24,763 nt of DNA, taken from assembly GCA_016840825.1 (NCBI GenBank), contig JAEORN010000010.1, positions 1 to 24,763 on the forward strand, read 5' to 3'. The notes under the pieces are model-generated. The model was not told the origin of the DNA, did no database searches, and saw nothing but the letters and a program-made list of their open reading frames with translations. This document shows positions 7,362 through 15,239 of the stretch, in pieces; position 1 is the stretch's first letter; each line of letters opens with the position of its first letter. Origin of the DNA: Candidatus Thorarchaeota archaeon. Its GTDB lineage: Archaea > Asgardarchaeota > Thorarchaeia > Thorarchaeales > Thorarchaeaceae. A program made the translations under genes and the position numbers.

Positions 7362-8439
7362 CATCTAATTTTGGAAACCAAAGCTCTACTTGAGTACCAA
7401 GCTCATAGCAGCCCTCAACACGATCGCAAATATTGATCTTGGCTCCGTATTTATCTGAAATGAGTCTGCATAAATGTAGACCCAGACCTCCCTTTCTATG
7501 CTGCATGTCTAGGAGCTGAGTTTTCATCTGAAATGAGATTCCCGGTCCATTGTCACTGATATAGACAAAGTAGCCATCTTCAGTTTCTGTGGTTCTTATC
7601 CAGATCATCTTATTCGCACGATCATTATGGATACAAGCATTGTCTAAGATTGCAAAGAGGAGCTGTTCCAAGAACTCATCAGCTATGATTAGAGATTCAT
7701 CTAACTCAAGGTGAGCTTCCACATCAACATCTTGATTTTCGAGTACCTTTTCAATTGCAAGATGAACAGCTTCTCTAAGCGACCTTTCCATTTTTTGGCT
7801 GGAGATTATCCTTTCCATGACCTCCGATGTTTCAATAATACGATTGCACTTCTTAATTGAATCCAAAATGTCGAAGAGAAGAAGCTCGTGTTCCGATTCT
7901 TTCAATTTGTGAAGCAAAAGCTCCGTTGCAGACAAAATGACTTGAAGTTGATTAGAAATGTCATGACTCATAATGTCTAGATAGAAAAATGCACGATCAT
8001 AAGCCAGATGCTCTCTCGGTAGCATTTTCATTACATTCTCTTGATTATGTGCAACGCAGACAAAGCCAATTGGTTCACCACTTTCTTCGAGTACAAGTGA
8101 AGAGCCAGCGATAATTGGTACTCTTGTATTGTCAGAACGCAGGAGAAGATATTCTGAGAAGGACCCTACGCGCTTTAGTAGTGTACGTTTCAATCCTTCC
8201 TGAACCTTTCTACGCTCCTCTGGTACGATGAAGTCAAGCAAGTTTTTTCCCAGACACGCAAAGGGCGAATCTACTCCAAGTATCTTCATTGCTCCGTTAT
8301 TTACGAATTTGATGGTACCATCTAAGTCGAGTACACAAAAGGCACCTGGAATCAGGTCAACAATAGCTCTATTGTATGCTGCACAGTTACTCTCTTCAAA
8401 TAGCATCGTCTTGGTTCCATCTACAAGTTGTGGCGGCAT
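7345..8439 (-). CDS. PAS-domain sensor histidine kinase
   Basis: A cytoplasmic histidine kinase (364 aa) with no membrane segments. A PAS domain covers about residues 25-135 (PGAFCVLDLDGTIKFVNNGA, then EEPIGF-like end). The dimerisation/phosphoacceptor helix carries FFYLDIMSHDISNQLQVI, with the phospho-accepting His near residue 159. The HATPase_c domain shows an N-box (LLFAILDNACIHND), G1 (DNGPGI) and G2 (KGGLGLHLCRLI). It would autophosphorylate in response to a ligand or redox signal sensed by PAS. No receiver-domain protein is encoded nearby, so the partner is unknown. I chose ATG 8439 because GGTGAT lies just upstream; the frame continues to GTG 8448. The promoter faces that of the ArsR-like gene, with a shared half-site. 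Confidence 0.92.
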   Translation of the reverse strand: MPPQLVDGTKTMLFEESNCAAYNRAIVDLIPGAFCVLDLDGTIKFVNNGAMKILGVDSPFACLGKNLLDFIVPEERRKVQEGLKRTLLKRVGSFSEYLLLRSDNTRVPIIAGSSLVLEESGEPIGFVCVAHNQENVMKMLPREHLAYDRAFFYLDIMSHDISNQLQVILSATELLLHKLKESEHELLLFDILDSIKKCNRIIETSEVMERIISSQKMERSLREAVHLAIEKVLENQDVDVEAHLELDESLIIADEFLEQLLFAILDNACIHNDRANKMIWIRTTETEDGYFVYISDNGPGISFQMKTQLLDMQHRKGGLGLHLCRLISDKYGAKINICDRVEGCYELGTQVELWFPKLDARLSS

Positions 8440-8489
8440 CTGTATCACCAGAAAATTGTCCGCATCTATATGACTCCCGCCATTGAAAT

Positions 8490-8507
8490 TTGTATAAAAG
8501 GTTTGTC
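8490..8507 (-). promoter_or_regulatory. Putative promoter of the histidine kinase gene with an adjacent GTTTGTC half-site
   Basis: TTGTATAAAAG (8490-8500) reads on the minus strand as a TATA box (CTTTTATACAA) about 50 bases before the kinase start at 8439. Immediately beside it, at 8501-8507, lies GTTTGTC, identical to the half-site of the palindrome at 8562-8579. This suggests that the regulator binding that palindrome also touches the kinase promoter. The second arm is missing here, so any binding would be weaker. Confidence 0.45.
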
Positions 8508-8530
8508 GTTACACACCATTCATCGAAAAT

Positions 8531-8579
8531 AGTATAAATAAACAAATTAAAATACCTGTGGAGTTTGTCAAGACAAACT
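8531..8579 (+). promoter_or_regulatory. TATA box and perfect 18-bp palindromic operator of the ArsR-like gene
   Basis: AGTATAAATAAA (8531-8542) is a good archaeal TATA box for the rightward gene. About 22 bases downstream, where transcription should begin, is AGTTTGTCAAGACAAACT (8562-8579): two perfect 8-base arms around AA. A dimeric repressor bound here would block initiation. The position directly upstream of an ArsR-like regulator (start 8626) suggests autoregulation. The palindrome is read directly from the sequence; the choice of binding protein is inferred. Confidence 0.65.
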
Positions 8580-8625
8580 TTATCAAGCATAGTCTTGGCG
8601 ACTAAGAAGTCATGGAGATAGAGCA

Positions 8626-9354
8626 GTGACACGAGAAGTCGGTGACACGATAGCAGGCATAGAGCTAACTGACGAGGGAAAACGTCCGATCAAGAGCATC
8701 GACTTCGTTAATGGTGAGAATCGAGTGAATGCGTTACACGATCCTGTACGTATTCAGATCCTTCAGATTCTACGTGAAGGAATTGAGGACTATGTGACAA
8801 AAGAAACTTCTGATGCAAATAGAATGGTTTTGACGATCACGAAAAGTGTTGTTAGAAGACATGCTCTATCGGTTACTGAATTGATTCAGATATCAAAAGA
8901 AATAGAGGAGCAAGATCTACTAACAAAGAATCAGCTATATCATCATCTCCCAATTTTAATTGAGAATGGATTCGTCATTGAATATGGAACTGTTACTACA
9001 GGGAAACGCACTACCAAATACTATCGACGGACTGCTGATAATTTTGTGACCTTCGGACTACATTATGGTCCAAAGAAATTCAGGGATTCATTACGAAAGG
9101 AGATTCTAGAAGCTCTACCCGTATTCAAAGTTGATATGTCTGAAGTAGAGAAGAAGGAACTTGTGAACCTATTAGTCGAAACTGAAGCATTACGATTGAA
9201 ATGGGCGAGCATCATAGAAGAACTCGTACAAGGTGATGTCACGGATCCTAAAGCAATTGAACTCTTTGAAAGATTCCTCTGGGTCTATGCAACGGGTCAA
9301 GATGAGTATAGAGAGATGCTTGATAGACTGCGAGAGGTTCTATTCTCACACTAG
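8626..9354 (+). CDS. ArsR-like winged-helix transcriptional regulator
   Basis: A 242-residue regulator. The segment VNALHDPVRIQILQILREG (about residues 34-52) is the first helix region typical of ArsR-type winged helices. The recognition helix and wing follow, with LTKNQLYHHLPILIENGFV and the wing strands YGTVTTGKRTTKYYRRT around residues 105-143. A 45-residue insertion between them is longer than in small ArsR proteins. No cysteine metal site is seen, so metal sensing is unlikely. The C-terminal 90 residues are helical and may mediate dimerisation or ligand sensing. GTG 8626 has GGAGA seven bases upstream. It is divergent from the PAS kinase, and the perfect palindrome at 8562-8579 is its likely operator. 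Confidence 0.88.
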   Translation: MTREVGDTIAGIELTDEGKRPIKSIDFVNGENRVNALHDPVRIQILQILREGIEDYVTKETSDANRMVLTITKSVVRRHALSVTELIQISKEIEEQDLLTKNQLYHHLPILIENGFVIEYGTVTTGKRTTKYYRRTADNFVTFGLHYGPKKFRDSLRKEILEALPVFKVDMSEVEKKELVNLLVETEALRLKWASIIEELVQGDVTDPKAIELFERFLWVYATGQDEYREMLDRLREVLFSH

Positions 9355-9358
9355 CTCA

Positions 9359-9859
9359 TTATGGATTGCCAAGCTTCTTGAGCACATCTAAAGCGTCTTC
9401 TCGCAAACTGGATAGACGAATTACTTTGCCTGAAACTGGGTCCTTGATGCGAATATCATAGTACGAGTATGCTCCTTCATCGTGTGATAGTTTGGTTTTC
9501 ATGAATTCATCTGGCACACACCCTTGGAGATTGGTAATAGGTATCTCGTTCTGAATGAATCTTCCTCTCACCTCTAGCAATCTCTCAGATGTAATGTAAT
9601 AGTGCGTTCGTTTAGATTGAATCACTAAATAGAATAAATAGAGGATAACAATTCCATCCATCGCAAGAACCAGATTGCCCAGCTGAGGACCGAGTATCTC
9701 TAAGATAAAGAAAGCAGCAAAGACGGTTAGTAATGGCAGGCAACCTCCACACCAGAGAAGTAGGAAGCTAACTCCAGCCTTCTTATTCCATACAACGGTT
9801 TCCCCTTCATTCAATCCCTTTTCAGGAGGGTCGAACTCAATCCACCTAGAAGAAGACAT
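9359..9859 (-). CDS. bPH2/DUF304-like membrane protein
   Basis: A 166-residue protein with two closely spaced membrane segments (about residues 30-80: LLLWCGGCLPLLTVFAAFF, then LVLAMDGIVILYLFYLVI). A C-terminal cytosolic domain begins HYYITSERLLEVRG and continues IPITNLQG. That pattern (Y-x-I-T-x-x-R-L and I-P-x-x-x-I/L) is the bacterial/archaeal PH-like domain bPH2 (DUF304), a fold often found in membrane-associated proteins of unclear role. The open frame reaches a TTG at 9919, but ATG 9859 has GGAGATG eight bases upstream and removes an implausible overlap with the preceding gene. It is last in a three-gene minus-strand operon. Confidence 0.82.
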   Translation of the reverse strand: MSSSRWIEFDPPEKGLNEGETVVWNKKAGVSFLLLWCGGCLPLLTVFAAFFILEILGPQLGNLVLAMDGIVILYLFYLVIQSKRTHYYITSERLLEVRGRFIQNEIPITNLQGCVPDEFMKTKLSHDEGAYSYYDIRIKDPVSGKVIRLSSLREDALDVLKKLGNP

Positions 9860-9909
9860 TTTCACATCTCCAGAGATTTTGACTCGGCGGAATTTGAATA
9901 TTCCTTTAA

Positions 9910-10215
9910 CTAGATCCAACTACCTGACTCACTCGAAATTCCCTTTTCAGATAGGAGATCCCTAAATTTAGATACAACTCCTAGATCATCCTTGTATAGT
10001 CTTTCTATCAAAGCTAAGAGAAGTTTGTCCTTCCCCTCAGGAGGCACTACCACCCAATATTCGTAGTCAGAATCACCCCAAAACTCCTTAGGAGCGCGCC
10101 CTACATCTTGACCAGAGATTACTAGATTCCCGTTCTCATCTATCTCCGCATGAATAAAGATTGATGTTTCTCCACGTATTTCAACAAGTGTGACTTGGTG
10201 GTTCGTTGGATCCAT
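9910..10215 (-). CDS. Hypothetical 101-residue protein
   Basis: Family not recognised. The N-terminal half is beta-rich (LVEIRGETSIFIHAEIDENG, LVISGQDVG), followed by a conserved-looking DYEYWVVVPPEGKD and a helical C-terminus (LLLALIERLYK, GVVSKFRDLLSEKGI). There are no cysteines, signal peptide or membrane segments. AGGTGA lies six bases before ATG 10215. It sits 17 bases after the zinc-ribbon gene and 50 bases before the PH-like membrane protein, all on the minus strand, so the three are very likely one operon. It looks like a small soluble partner protein, which is only inference. Confidence 0.72.
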   Translation of the reverse strand: MDPTNHQVTLVEIRGETSIFIHAEIDENGNLVISGQDVGRAPKEFWGDSDYEYWVVVPPEGKDKLLLALIERLYKDDLGVVSKFRDLLSEKGISSESGSWI

Positions 10216-10232
10216 CTATTTCACCTAACCTT

Positions 10233-10586
10233 TTAGAATTCCTTCGCACAAGTCTGACAGATTCGAATATCATCTTCATGTTCTTTCTTTGCATAATCAT
10301 TCCAGACACCACAAGAAGGACATCTTAATCGAACTGTTCGAGATTCTCGATCATAGTATAGATATCGAATAACTCTACATCTACGACATCTGTAAGCTTC
10401 GACATAAGCGCAATTCCACAATGAATCAGCATGCGGTCCCATGGCTTCTCCTTGGCAAATGAATCGAGGAATATGATCATTCCAGTATATGCCGCGATTG
10501 CTTACAATATATCCTCGCTCCATCGGATTTCTGCAAACGGGACAGATTGAGTCTTTCCCCTCTGGATAGTTATCCCCCATTGACAT
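10233..10586 (-). CDS. Multi-zinc-ribbon protein, DUF6487-like N-terminus
   Basis: A 117-residue cysteine-rich protein. The N-terminus reads SICPVCRNPMERGYIVSNRG followed by IYWND, close to the small DUF6487-type zinc domain (CPxC-x-x-x-M-x-x-G-Y-x-x-x-x-x-G-I-x-W). A second CxxC pair occurs in YRCRRCRVIRYL and a third in LRCPSCGVWND, with a final ICQTCAKEF able to complete a ribbon. Zinc binding is expected; the target (protein or nucleic acid) is unknown. The frame reaches ATG 10613, but ATG 10586 has GGTG six bases upstream and is preferred. It is the first gene of the three-gene operon with the PH-like membrane protein. Confidence 0.78.
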   Translation of the reverse strand: MSMGDNYPEGKDSICPVCRNPMERGYIVSNRGIYWNDHIPRFICQGEAMGPHADSLWNCAYVEAYRCRRCRVIRYLYYDRESRTVRLRCPSCGVWNDYAKKEHEDDIRICQTCAKEF

Positions 10587-10642
10587 GGTTTGCACCTGAA
10601 TGGAATACATCATGAGATTGGATAAACTTGCTTGCGTAAGAA

Positions 10643-10837
10643 ATGGCGTTAAAACGTCTACTTATATTAGATGAGCAGGGTGTACCTACAGAGGCCCACA
10701 CCGATGAGATACTAAAGACACTGCATGGTGTTATTTCTAGATGTGGGTATTTCTGTATTGATGGTTCTCATTTTTATGGAACTTCCTCATCTACTATGTA
10801 TCGACTTGAAAAGGGCATATCAAAAACTGGTGAATAG
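10643..10837 (+). CDS. Small hypothetical protein, translationally coupled to the downstream kinase
   Basis: A 64-residue frame (MALKRLLILDEQGVPTEAHT at the start) with no recognised family. No strong ribosome binding site precedes ATG 10643. Its stop (10835-10837) falls between the ribosome binding site GGTGA (10829-10833) and the GTG start (10840) of the APH-like kinase, an arrangement typical of translational coupling. Residue composition is ordinary for a soluble protein. It could be a genuine small protein or a leader frame; the coupling is the best argument for expression. Confidence 0.42.
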   Translation: MALKRLLILDEQGVPTEAHTDEILKTLHGVISRCGYFCIDGSHFYGTSSSTMYRLEKGISKTGE

Positions 10838-10839
10838 AT

Positions 10840-11883
10840 GTGTCAGCAAATAGGCAGATATCATATCGAGCGTTCCTTCTCAGGTTGAGGAATCTAGCAA
10901 AGAGAGCTTTGGTTGAATATGGTTTAGAAGGTGCAAGATTAAAGTTTCAGAGTATTGAAGGCAATGGAATATATCGTGTTATCATTCCATCTGACAATAA
11001 GAAATCTCCCTCATTTCAAGCAGGTCAGTACAATTTGAGACTACACCAACCAGGCTATATGGACCCCAAATTCATCAGTTCTGAACTAGAGTGGTTATCT
11101 GCACTTGCTGATTCAGGAATACCTGTACCTAGGCCCTTCAGAAATCTTAACGGTGACTGGCTAACGACAATAGAGAGTGAATACGATGTCCCCTGCTCAA
11201 GGAATTGCTCATTAATTACATGGATTTCAGGTAGATTGCCAAAGAATCCCCAGATATATCACATGAAGGCAGTTGGTAATGTAATTGGTAGGATGCAGAG
11301 TCAATCGATAGATTGGAGGAAACCAAAGGGATTCTCACGCCCACATTGGGATTGGGATGGTCTCTACGGTGAAGGATTCCAGTATGGATTTGAACCAGAG
11401 GCAGCTAGAAACTCAATTCCAAAAGGATACCATGCTGCATTCACATCTGCAATTGAAAAAGTACGAGAAGGAATGGAGCAGTTGGGGAAGACCAAGAAGG
11501 TCTATGGTTTAATACATGCAGATTTAGGGGTTGATGGCAATATTCTCTTTCACAAAGGAGAAGCAAGGCCGATTGATTTCGATGACTGTGGATTTGGATA
11601 CTGGCTATTTGATCTAGGTGTCGCATTGGCTCACTACTTCGTAGAGATAGAGAATCCTAATCCAGAGATGCGAGATGCGCTCATTGAAGGGTATAAGGAA
11701 ACAACACCTCTGCCAGAGATAGATCTAGAATACCTTGACTTGTTCACTGTGGCCAGGCTGGCTCAGCTCGTATATTTCTATCACGGGATGTCGCTATTGA
11801 ATCCTCAACATTTAGAGCAGGCACAAGTAGAGATGAGTCGGTATGGAAACGAACTCAAGCGTATTATGAAGAGGCTCCACTAA
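10840..11883 (+). CDS. APH/RdoA-like small-molecule or protein kinase
   Basis: A 347-residue member of the aminoglycoside phosphotransferase-like kinase superfamily (PF01636), with best resemblance to YihE/RdoA/SrkA-type kinases. The catalytic loop is GLIHADLGVDGNILF (H-x-D-x4-N) near residues 225-239. The metal-binding motif is PIDFDDCGFGYWLFDLG about 15 residues later. The N-lobe contains LRLHQPGYMDPKFISSELEW, with the helix-C glutamate, and SGIPVPRPF, a common feature of the family before the hinge. It uses ATP to phosphorylate a small alcohol or a protein Ser/Thr; substrate unknown. GTG 10840 has GGTGA six bases upstream. The convergent downstream gene is a GNAT acetyltransferase. Confidence 0.88.
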   Translation: MSANRQISYRAFLLRLRNLAKRALVEYGLEGARLKFQSIEGNGIYRVIIPSDNKKSPSFQAGQYNLRLHQPGYMDPKFISSELEWLSALADSGIPVPRPFRNLNGDWLTTIESEYDVPCSRNCSLITWISGRLPKNPQIYHMKAVGNVIGRMQSQSIDWRKPKGFSRPHWDWDGLYGEGFQYGFEPEAARNSIPKGYHAAFTSAIEKVREGMEQLGKTKKVYGLIHADLGVDGNILFHKGEARPIDFDDCGFGYWLFDLGVALAHYFVEIENPNPEMRDALIEGYKETTPLPEIDLEYLDLFTVARLAQLVYFYHGMSLLNPQHLEQAQVEMSRYGNELKRIMKRLH

Positions 11884-11942
11884 TTAAATTCGCCTCATTA
11901 TCTATTCACCTAAAACCAGAGAAGAATATTGAAGTCATTCAA

Positions 11943-12416
11943 TTAGATAGCCAAATCCATTCTTTTGCTGAGTTCAGTAAATCCATGACTCTTCCAGAAA
12001 GCTAGACCATTGGAATTCGAGGAGGCAACAGACAATTGTAATCGATGTATACCTCGCTCAAGGAGCCAGTTTTTCACAAGCCCTACTAAATCGGATCCGA
12101 TCCCCAATCGACGATACTTCTCTGTTACAACGAAAGTATCAATAAATCCCATATCACGATCCTTGTAGACGGGGGGCTTTTGCTGTGTATATGCCAATAC
12201 AAAACCAACCACTTCATTATCTATGAGCGCGATATAGAAGATGGTATCATCAGATTTCATTCGTTCGCTATAATAGTCATGAACCAAACTTGCTGCGTTT
12301 CTAACCATTGAAAATCGGGAATCCAAATTCTCATGGTAGTCATTTATTTCATTCCATAGTTTGATAATATCATCTAAATTGGTTTCATCAGCTATACGAT
12401 ATTCTGGACTCGGCAT
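11943..12416 (-). CDS. GNAT family N-acetyltransferase (paralogue of 18428-18916)
   Basis: A single GNAT domain of 157 residues. The acetyl-CoA pyrophosphate loop is EKYRRLGIGSDLV (R-x-x-G-x-G). It is preceded by the beta-4 strand MGFIDTFVV and followed by LQLSVASSNSNGLAFWKSHG, where the conserved F-x-x-x-G-F/Y end of the fold is seen. It transfers an acetyl group from acetyl-CoA to an amine; substrate unknown. It is about half identical by eye to the GNAT at 18428-18916, with matching blocks LWNE, LDSR-x-SMV, DTIFYIA and RRLGIGS. It diverges from the DinB-like gene, with 60 bases between starts. No strong ribosome binding site. Confidence 0.9.
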   Translation of the reverse strand: MPSPEYRIADETNLDDIIKLWNEINDYHENLDSRFSMVRNAASLVHDYYSERMKSDDTIFYIALIDNEVVGFVLAYTQQKPPVYKDRDMGFIDTFVVTEKYRRLGIGSDLVGLVKNWLLERGIHRLQLSVASSNSNGLAFWKSHGFTELSKRMDLAI

Positions 12417-12476
12417 GAGATTTCATGTCGTTTGAGGCGTCTTCTCTCTTAATGTTTCCTCAAATATAGAAGAAAG

Positions 12477-13037
12477 ATGCAACATCTTATCTACAATGGA
12501 TTGGATATGGAAATCATGTCAGAGGATACAAAGGATGTCATAGCACTTGATAGGCTGGGAGACCTTTCCCCTCGAGTGTCGTTTCTGTTCTCAATGATGG
12601 AGAAAGTACGCGAGAGGCTCATACGAGTAGTTGATAGGTTTGCGGATGATGAAATCGATTTCTCTCCAGATCTAAGCCACATTGAAACAATTGGAACCTT
12701 GCTTCTACACATAGCTGCAGTAGAATGGTCATGGATATTTGAGGACATTGATGGAGAAGAGATGGATTATGAGAAATGGAAGCATGCGTTCCCTCTTCGG
12801 GTGGATATTGCACAATTGACTGGACAAGGAAAGCAATTCTATCTCGACCAACTTCATGAAGTAAGAAAGGATGTTCGGAATCGACTGAGAGATCTTGATG
12901 ATACAGAATTGCATCATCTTGTGGATCTCGGAGAAGAGAAGGTAAGTATAGAGTGGATACTATTTCACATAATCGAACATGAGGCGATGCATATTGGACA
13001 GATGTCAATTCTGTCGAGGTTATACAAGAACAGATGA
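12477..13037 (+). CDS. DinB-like four-helix-bundle metal-dependent protein
   Basis: A 186-residue protein matching the DinB/YfiT-like fold. Signatures are LIRVVDRFADDEIDFSPD near residues 49-66, IGTLLLHIAAVEWSWIF (first His ligand, about residue 78), and the C-terminal WILFHIIEHEAMHIGQM, giving the HxxxH ligands. Several members of this superfamily are thiol transferases that act with bacillithiol, mycothiol or glutathione; the thiol and substrate here are unknown. ATG 12477 lacks a clear ribosome binding site, and ATG 12507 or 12516 could be the true start, since the first 25 residues look non-conserved. It is divergent from one GNAT and followed 83 bases later by a tandem GNAT. Confidence 0.85.
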   Translation: MQHLIYNGLDMEIMSEDTKDVIALDRLGDLSPRVSFLFSMMEKVRERLIRVVDRFADDEIDFSPDLSHIETIGTLLLHIAAVEWSWIFEDIDGEEMDYEKWKHAFPLRVDIAQLTGQGKQFYLDQLHEVRKDVRNRLRDLDDTELHHLVDLGEEKVSIEWILFHIIEHEAMHIGQMSILSRLYKNR

Positions 13038-13120
13038 GTTCTAACTAACCTAACAATGCTATGGACTAGGAAATTTGGCGTCGTGCGATGTACTAATAAT
13101 GCAAGCAGTATGGAATTCCA

Positions 13121-14095
13121 GTGAAACGAGGTTTGACTCAGTTGACAATTTCAATAGAAAAAAGGCAGTTGAATCGAAATGAATGCATGACTCTTGCACA
13201 AATGGCGATTCGGACAAGAAGAAACACTCCGTTGGAAGGAAAGAAGTCAGTAGAGGAACTTGCGAAGGATATTGAGGAAGTATCCAATAATGAGTCCTTT
13301 CATATGTTAGTAGCTATGGACAACGGAACTCCTGTGGGGTGGATTCAATACTACGTTGGATTTCCACTTATGGCATTCATTGAGGAGTTCCTGCCTGTAG
13401 TAGATTCTTCGTACGATACTGAAAATATTGCCATTCAACTAATTGAAGCTGCAAAGAAGAATATCGCAGATTTGGAGTATACTAGACTTGAAGTCATGTT
13501 GGTTCTGCGAACTGAAGACCATAGGAAAGAAGCGAAGAACCTTATCGATTGGTATACAAAATGTGGTTTTCAGTTTGCATCTGAAGAGGCACATATGAAA
13601 TGTAATCTTAGTAATGTAGATACATCAAGAGACCTCAACCTAGAAAACTACTCTTTAAAGAAATTCTCTGAGGTTTCCTCCAAGTCATTGGAAAAGGTAT
13701 GTTTAGAAATATTCACTGACGGAGATGATGATCTCTTTAGCTCCATGAATCATGCAGAGCAACTGGTGACTGCAGGATACTTCTTTGATAAAAGCAGACC
13801 ATTCCATGATGACGCATCACCAATTCTAATGAAAGATGACAAAATACTTGGCTTTGTTATAACGAGAATAAAAGGTGATGAAGCAGAAATTGGACCGGTA
13901 GGCTTGGTAGAAGAAGCAAGAGGGAAAGGCCTTGCTAGTTCCTTGTTTACCTTTGCATTACAGAAACTCAAGAATGACCATATGAATCAAGCGTTTCTTG
14001 ACATGTCCAGATACAATGCTCCTGCAAGGAAACTCTATTCCAAGTATGGATTCAATGATGAGTACTACAAACTATTCTATTACTGGTCACCATAG
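13121..14095 (+). CDS. Tandem GNAT acetyltransferase (two GNAT domains)
   Basis: A 324-residue protein made of two GNAT folds. The N-terminal half (about 1-160) contains FHMLVAMDNGTPVGWIQYYV and WYTKCGFQF but a weak acetyl-CoA loop, so it may be degenerate. The C-terminal half (about 185-324) has AEIGPVGLVEEARGKGLASS, the standard R-G-K-G-L-A loop, and ARKLYSKYGFNDEYY. One active C-terminal site and an N-terminal substrate or structural half is the usual arrangement of such proteins. It starts at GTG 13121, as an upstream ATG is out of frame; no good ribosome binding site is seen. The paralogue at 19771-20730 has the same two-domain layout and the same ...SP C-terminal end. Confidence 0.88.
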   Translation: MKRGLTQLTISIEKRQLNRNECMTLAQMAIRTRRNTPLEGKKSVEELAKDIEEVSNNESFHMLVAMDNGTPVGWIQYYVGFPLMAFIEEFLPVVDSSYDTENIAIQLIEAAKKNIADLEYTRLEVMLVLRTEDHRKEAKNLIDWYTKCGFQFASEEAHMKCNLSNVDTSRDLNLENYSLKKFSEVSSKSLEKVCLEIFTDGDDDLFSSMNHAEQLVTAGYFFDKSRPFHDDASPILMKDDKILGFVITRIKGDEAEIGPVGLVEEARGKGLASSLFTFALQKLKNDHMNQAFLDMSRYNAPARKLYSKYGFNDEYYKLFYYWSP

Positions 14096-14124
14096 AGATC
14101 TCTAGATGTGAATTCTTTGCTGGG

Positions 14125-15207
14125 TCAGAGGAGTTCTGAAATATCAAGTCCTCTTGCCTCAGCTTTCTTTTTCATCCATTCGCTCCTATTCTCCGGAGGG
14201 GTTTTCTTGTCTTCAGGAGCTCGAGAGATGAGCTTCAAAGCATCCTCGGTGCAACTGATGGTACATACTCCACATCCAACACATTTTCTGTGATCTACTT
14301 GACAATTCGATCCTATCATCGATAGAGCCTCAAATTGACAGCGAACAATGCATGTCGCACAACCTGTGCATTTATCCTCATCAATATCAATGATAAAATT
14401 CGATCTAACGAAAGCATGAGGCTGACCATATTTTACCATTCCAGTCAGCATGACGCAGCAACAAGTGCAACAATTGCAGATGTATGAATGCCCCTGTTGA
14501 ACATTCATAGCACAATGCACCAAACCAGCTTCTTCTGCCTCGCGAAGAATCCTCATGGAGTCTTCTTTTGAGATGACTGTAGTCAGTGAATCTTCTGTGT
14601 ATGCATCCGGCCTCGAAGAGAAAAGGAGACAAACCGAAGAGGGATAGGAGCATTTTTGATTCAGCAGATTCTTCTGTTTCTTGCACATGCACTCCCTTAG
14701 ACCCCAAGATTTGGCATTTCCAATTATGCTCTCAGCTACTTCATAAGGATAAATCTCGAGATCTGTAGAAATTGACCTGTTAATAGGGATTACTTTGAAT
14801 ATGGCAGGTTGCGTATCAAAGAGACCTTCATTCCTGCTCTTGGCAAAGTATTCATCCACTAGCTGAGCGAAATTCCTATCCATTCGAGACATCTGGTTCT
14901 CCCAAATCCCTCCAATGAAAACCGTCAGAGCGTATCGTTTGCCAGAGTTAGACAGCCAGGAATAAATTTGACCTTTCTCCACCATCCTATCCAGCTTTCT
15001 TTCTAATTCGTCTGATGGTAAATGGAGCCGATCAGCGAGTTCCTTGATGGTTTCACCACGAAGCTTCAATTTACTAGCTATGTCAGCTTCGTCATCTGCG
15101 AATATCCATCTCAATATCTTTAGATGTGTTCCATCTTCTACCGGTGGAAATCCATTTGGGATTTTATTGAGAGTTGCTGCTAGACGCTCATATACATCCG
15201 CTGTCAT
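14125..15207 (-). CDS. Fe-S protein: N-terminal winged helix, cysteine-rich core, C-terminal 2x[4Fe-4S] ferredoxin
   Basis: A 360-residue protein. Residues about 48-88 (TIKELADRLHLPSDELERKL, then KGQIYSW) form a winged-helix-like module. The middle has scattered cysteines (LRECMCKKQKNLLNQKC) and the striking cluster YICNCCTCCCVMLTG near residues 243-257. The C-terminus carries two ferredoxin motifs: DKCTGCATCIVRC and RKCVGCGVCTISC. Similar proteins are common in anaerobic archaea and Deltaproteobacteria and are annotated only as 4Fe-4S proteins. A role in electron transfer or redox sensing is inferred. ATG 15207 has no ribosome binding site. It is the last of three minus-strand genes with short gaps (32 and 84 bases). 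Confidence 0.88.
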   Translation of the reverse strand: MTADVYERLAATLNKIPNGFPPVEDGTHLKILRWIFADDEADIASKLKLRGETIKELADRLHLPSDELERKLDRMVEKGQIYSWLSNSGKRYALTVFIGGIWENQMSRMDRNFAQLVDEYFAKSRNEGLFDTQPAIFKVIPINRSISTDLEIYPYEVAESIIGNAKSWGLRECMCKKQKNLLNQKCSYPSSVCLLFSSRPDAYTEDSLTTVISKEDSMRILREAEEAGLVHCAMNVQQGHSYICNCCTCCCVMLTGMVKYGQPHAFVRSNFIIDIDEDKCTGCATCIVRCQFEALSMIGSNCQVDHRKCVGCGVCTISCTEDALKLISRAPEDKKTPPENRSEWMKKKAEARGLDISELL

Positions 15208-15239
15208 TTCTTTTCGAAAGAAAGGATATGTAAAACAGT

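Noticed and set aside
12619..13008. 129-residue minus-strand frame inside the DinB-like gene
   Set aside because: A shadow of the DinB-like frame, which has metal-ligand motifs in order; the antisense has no recognisable domain.
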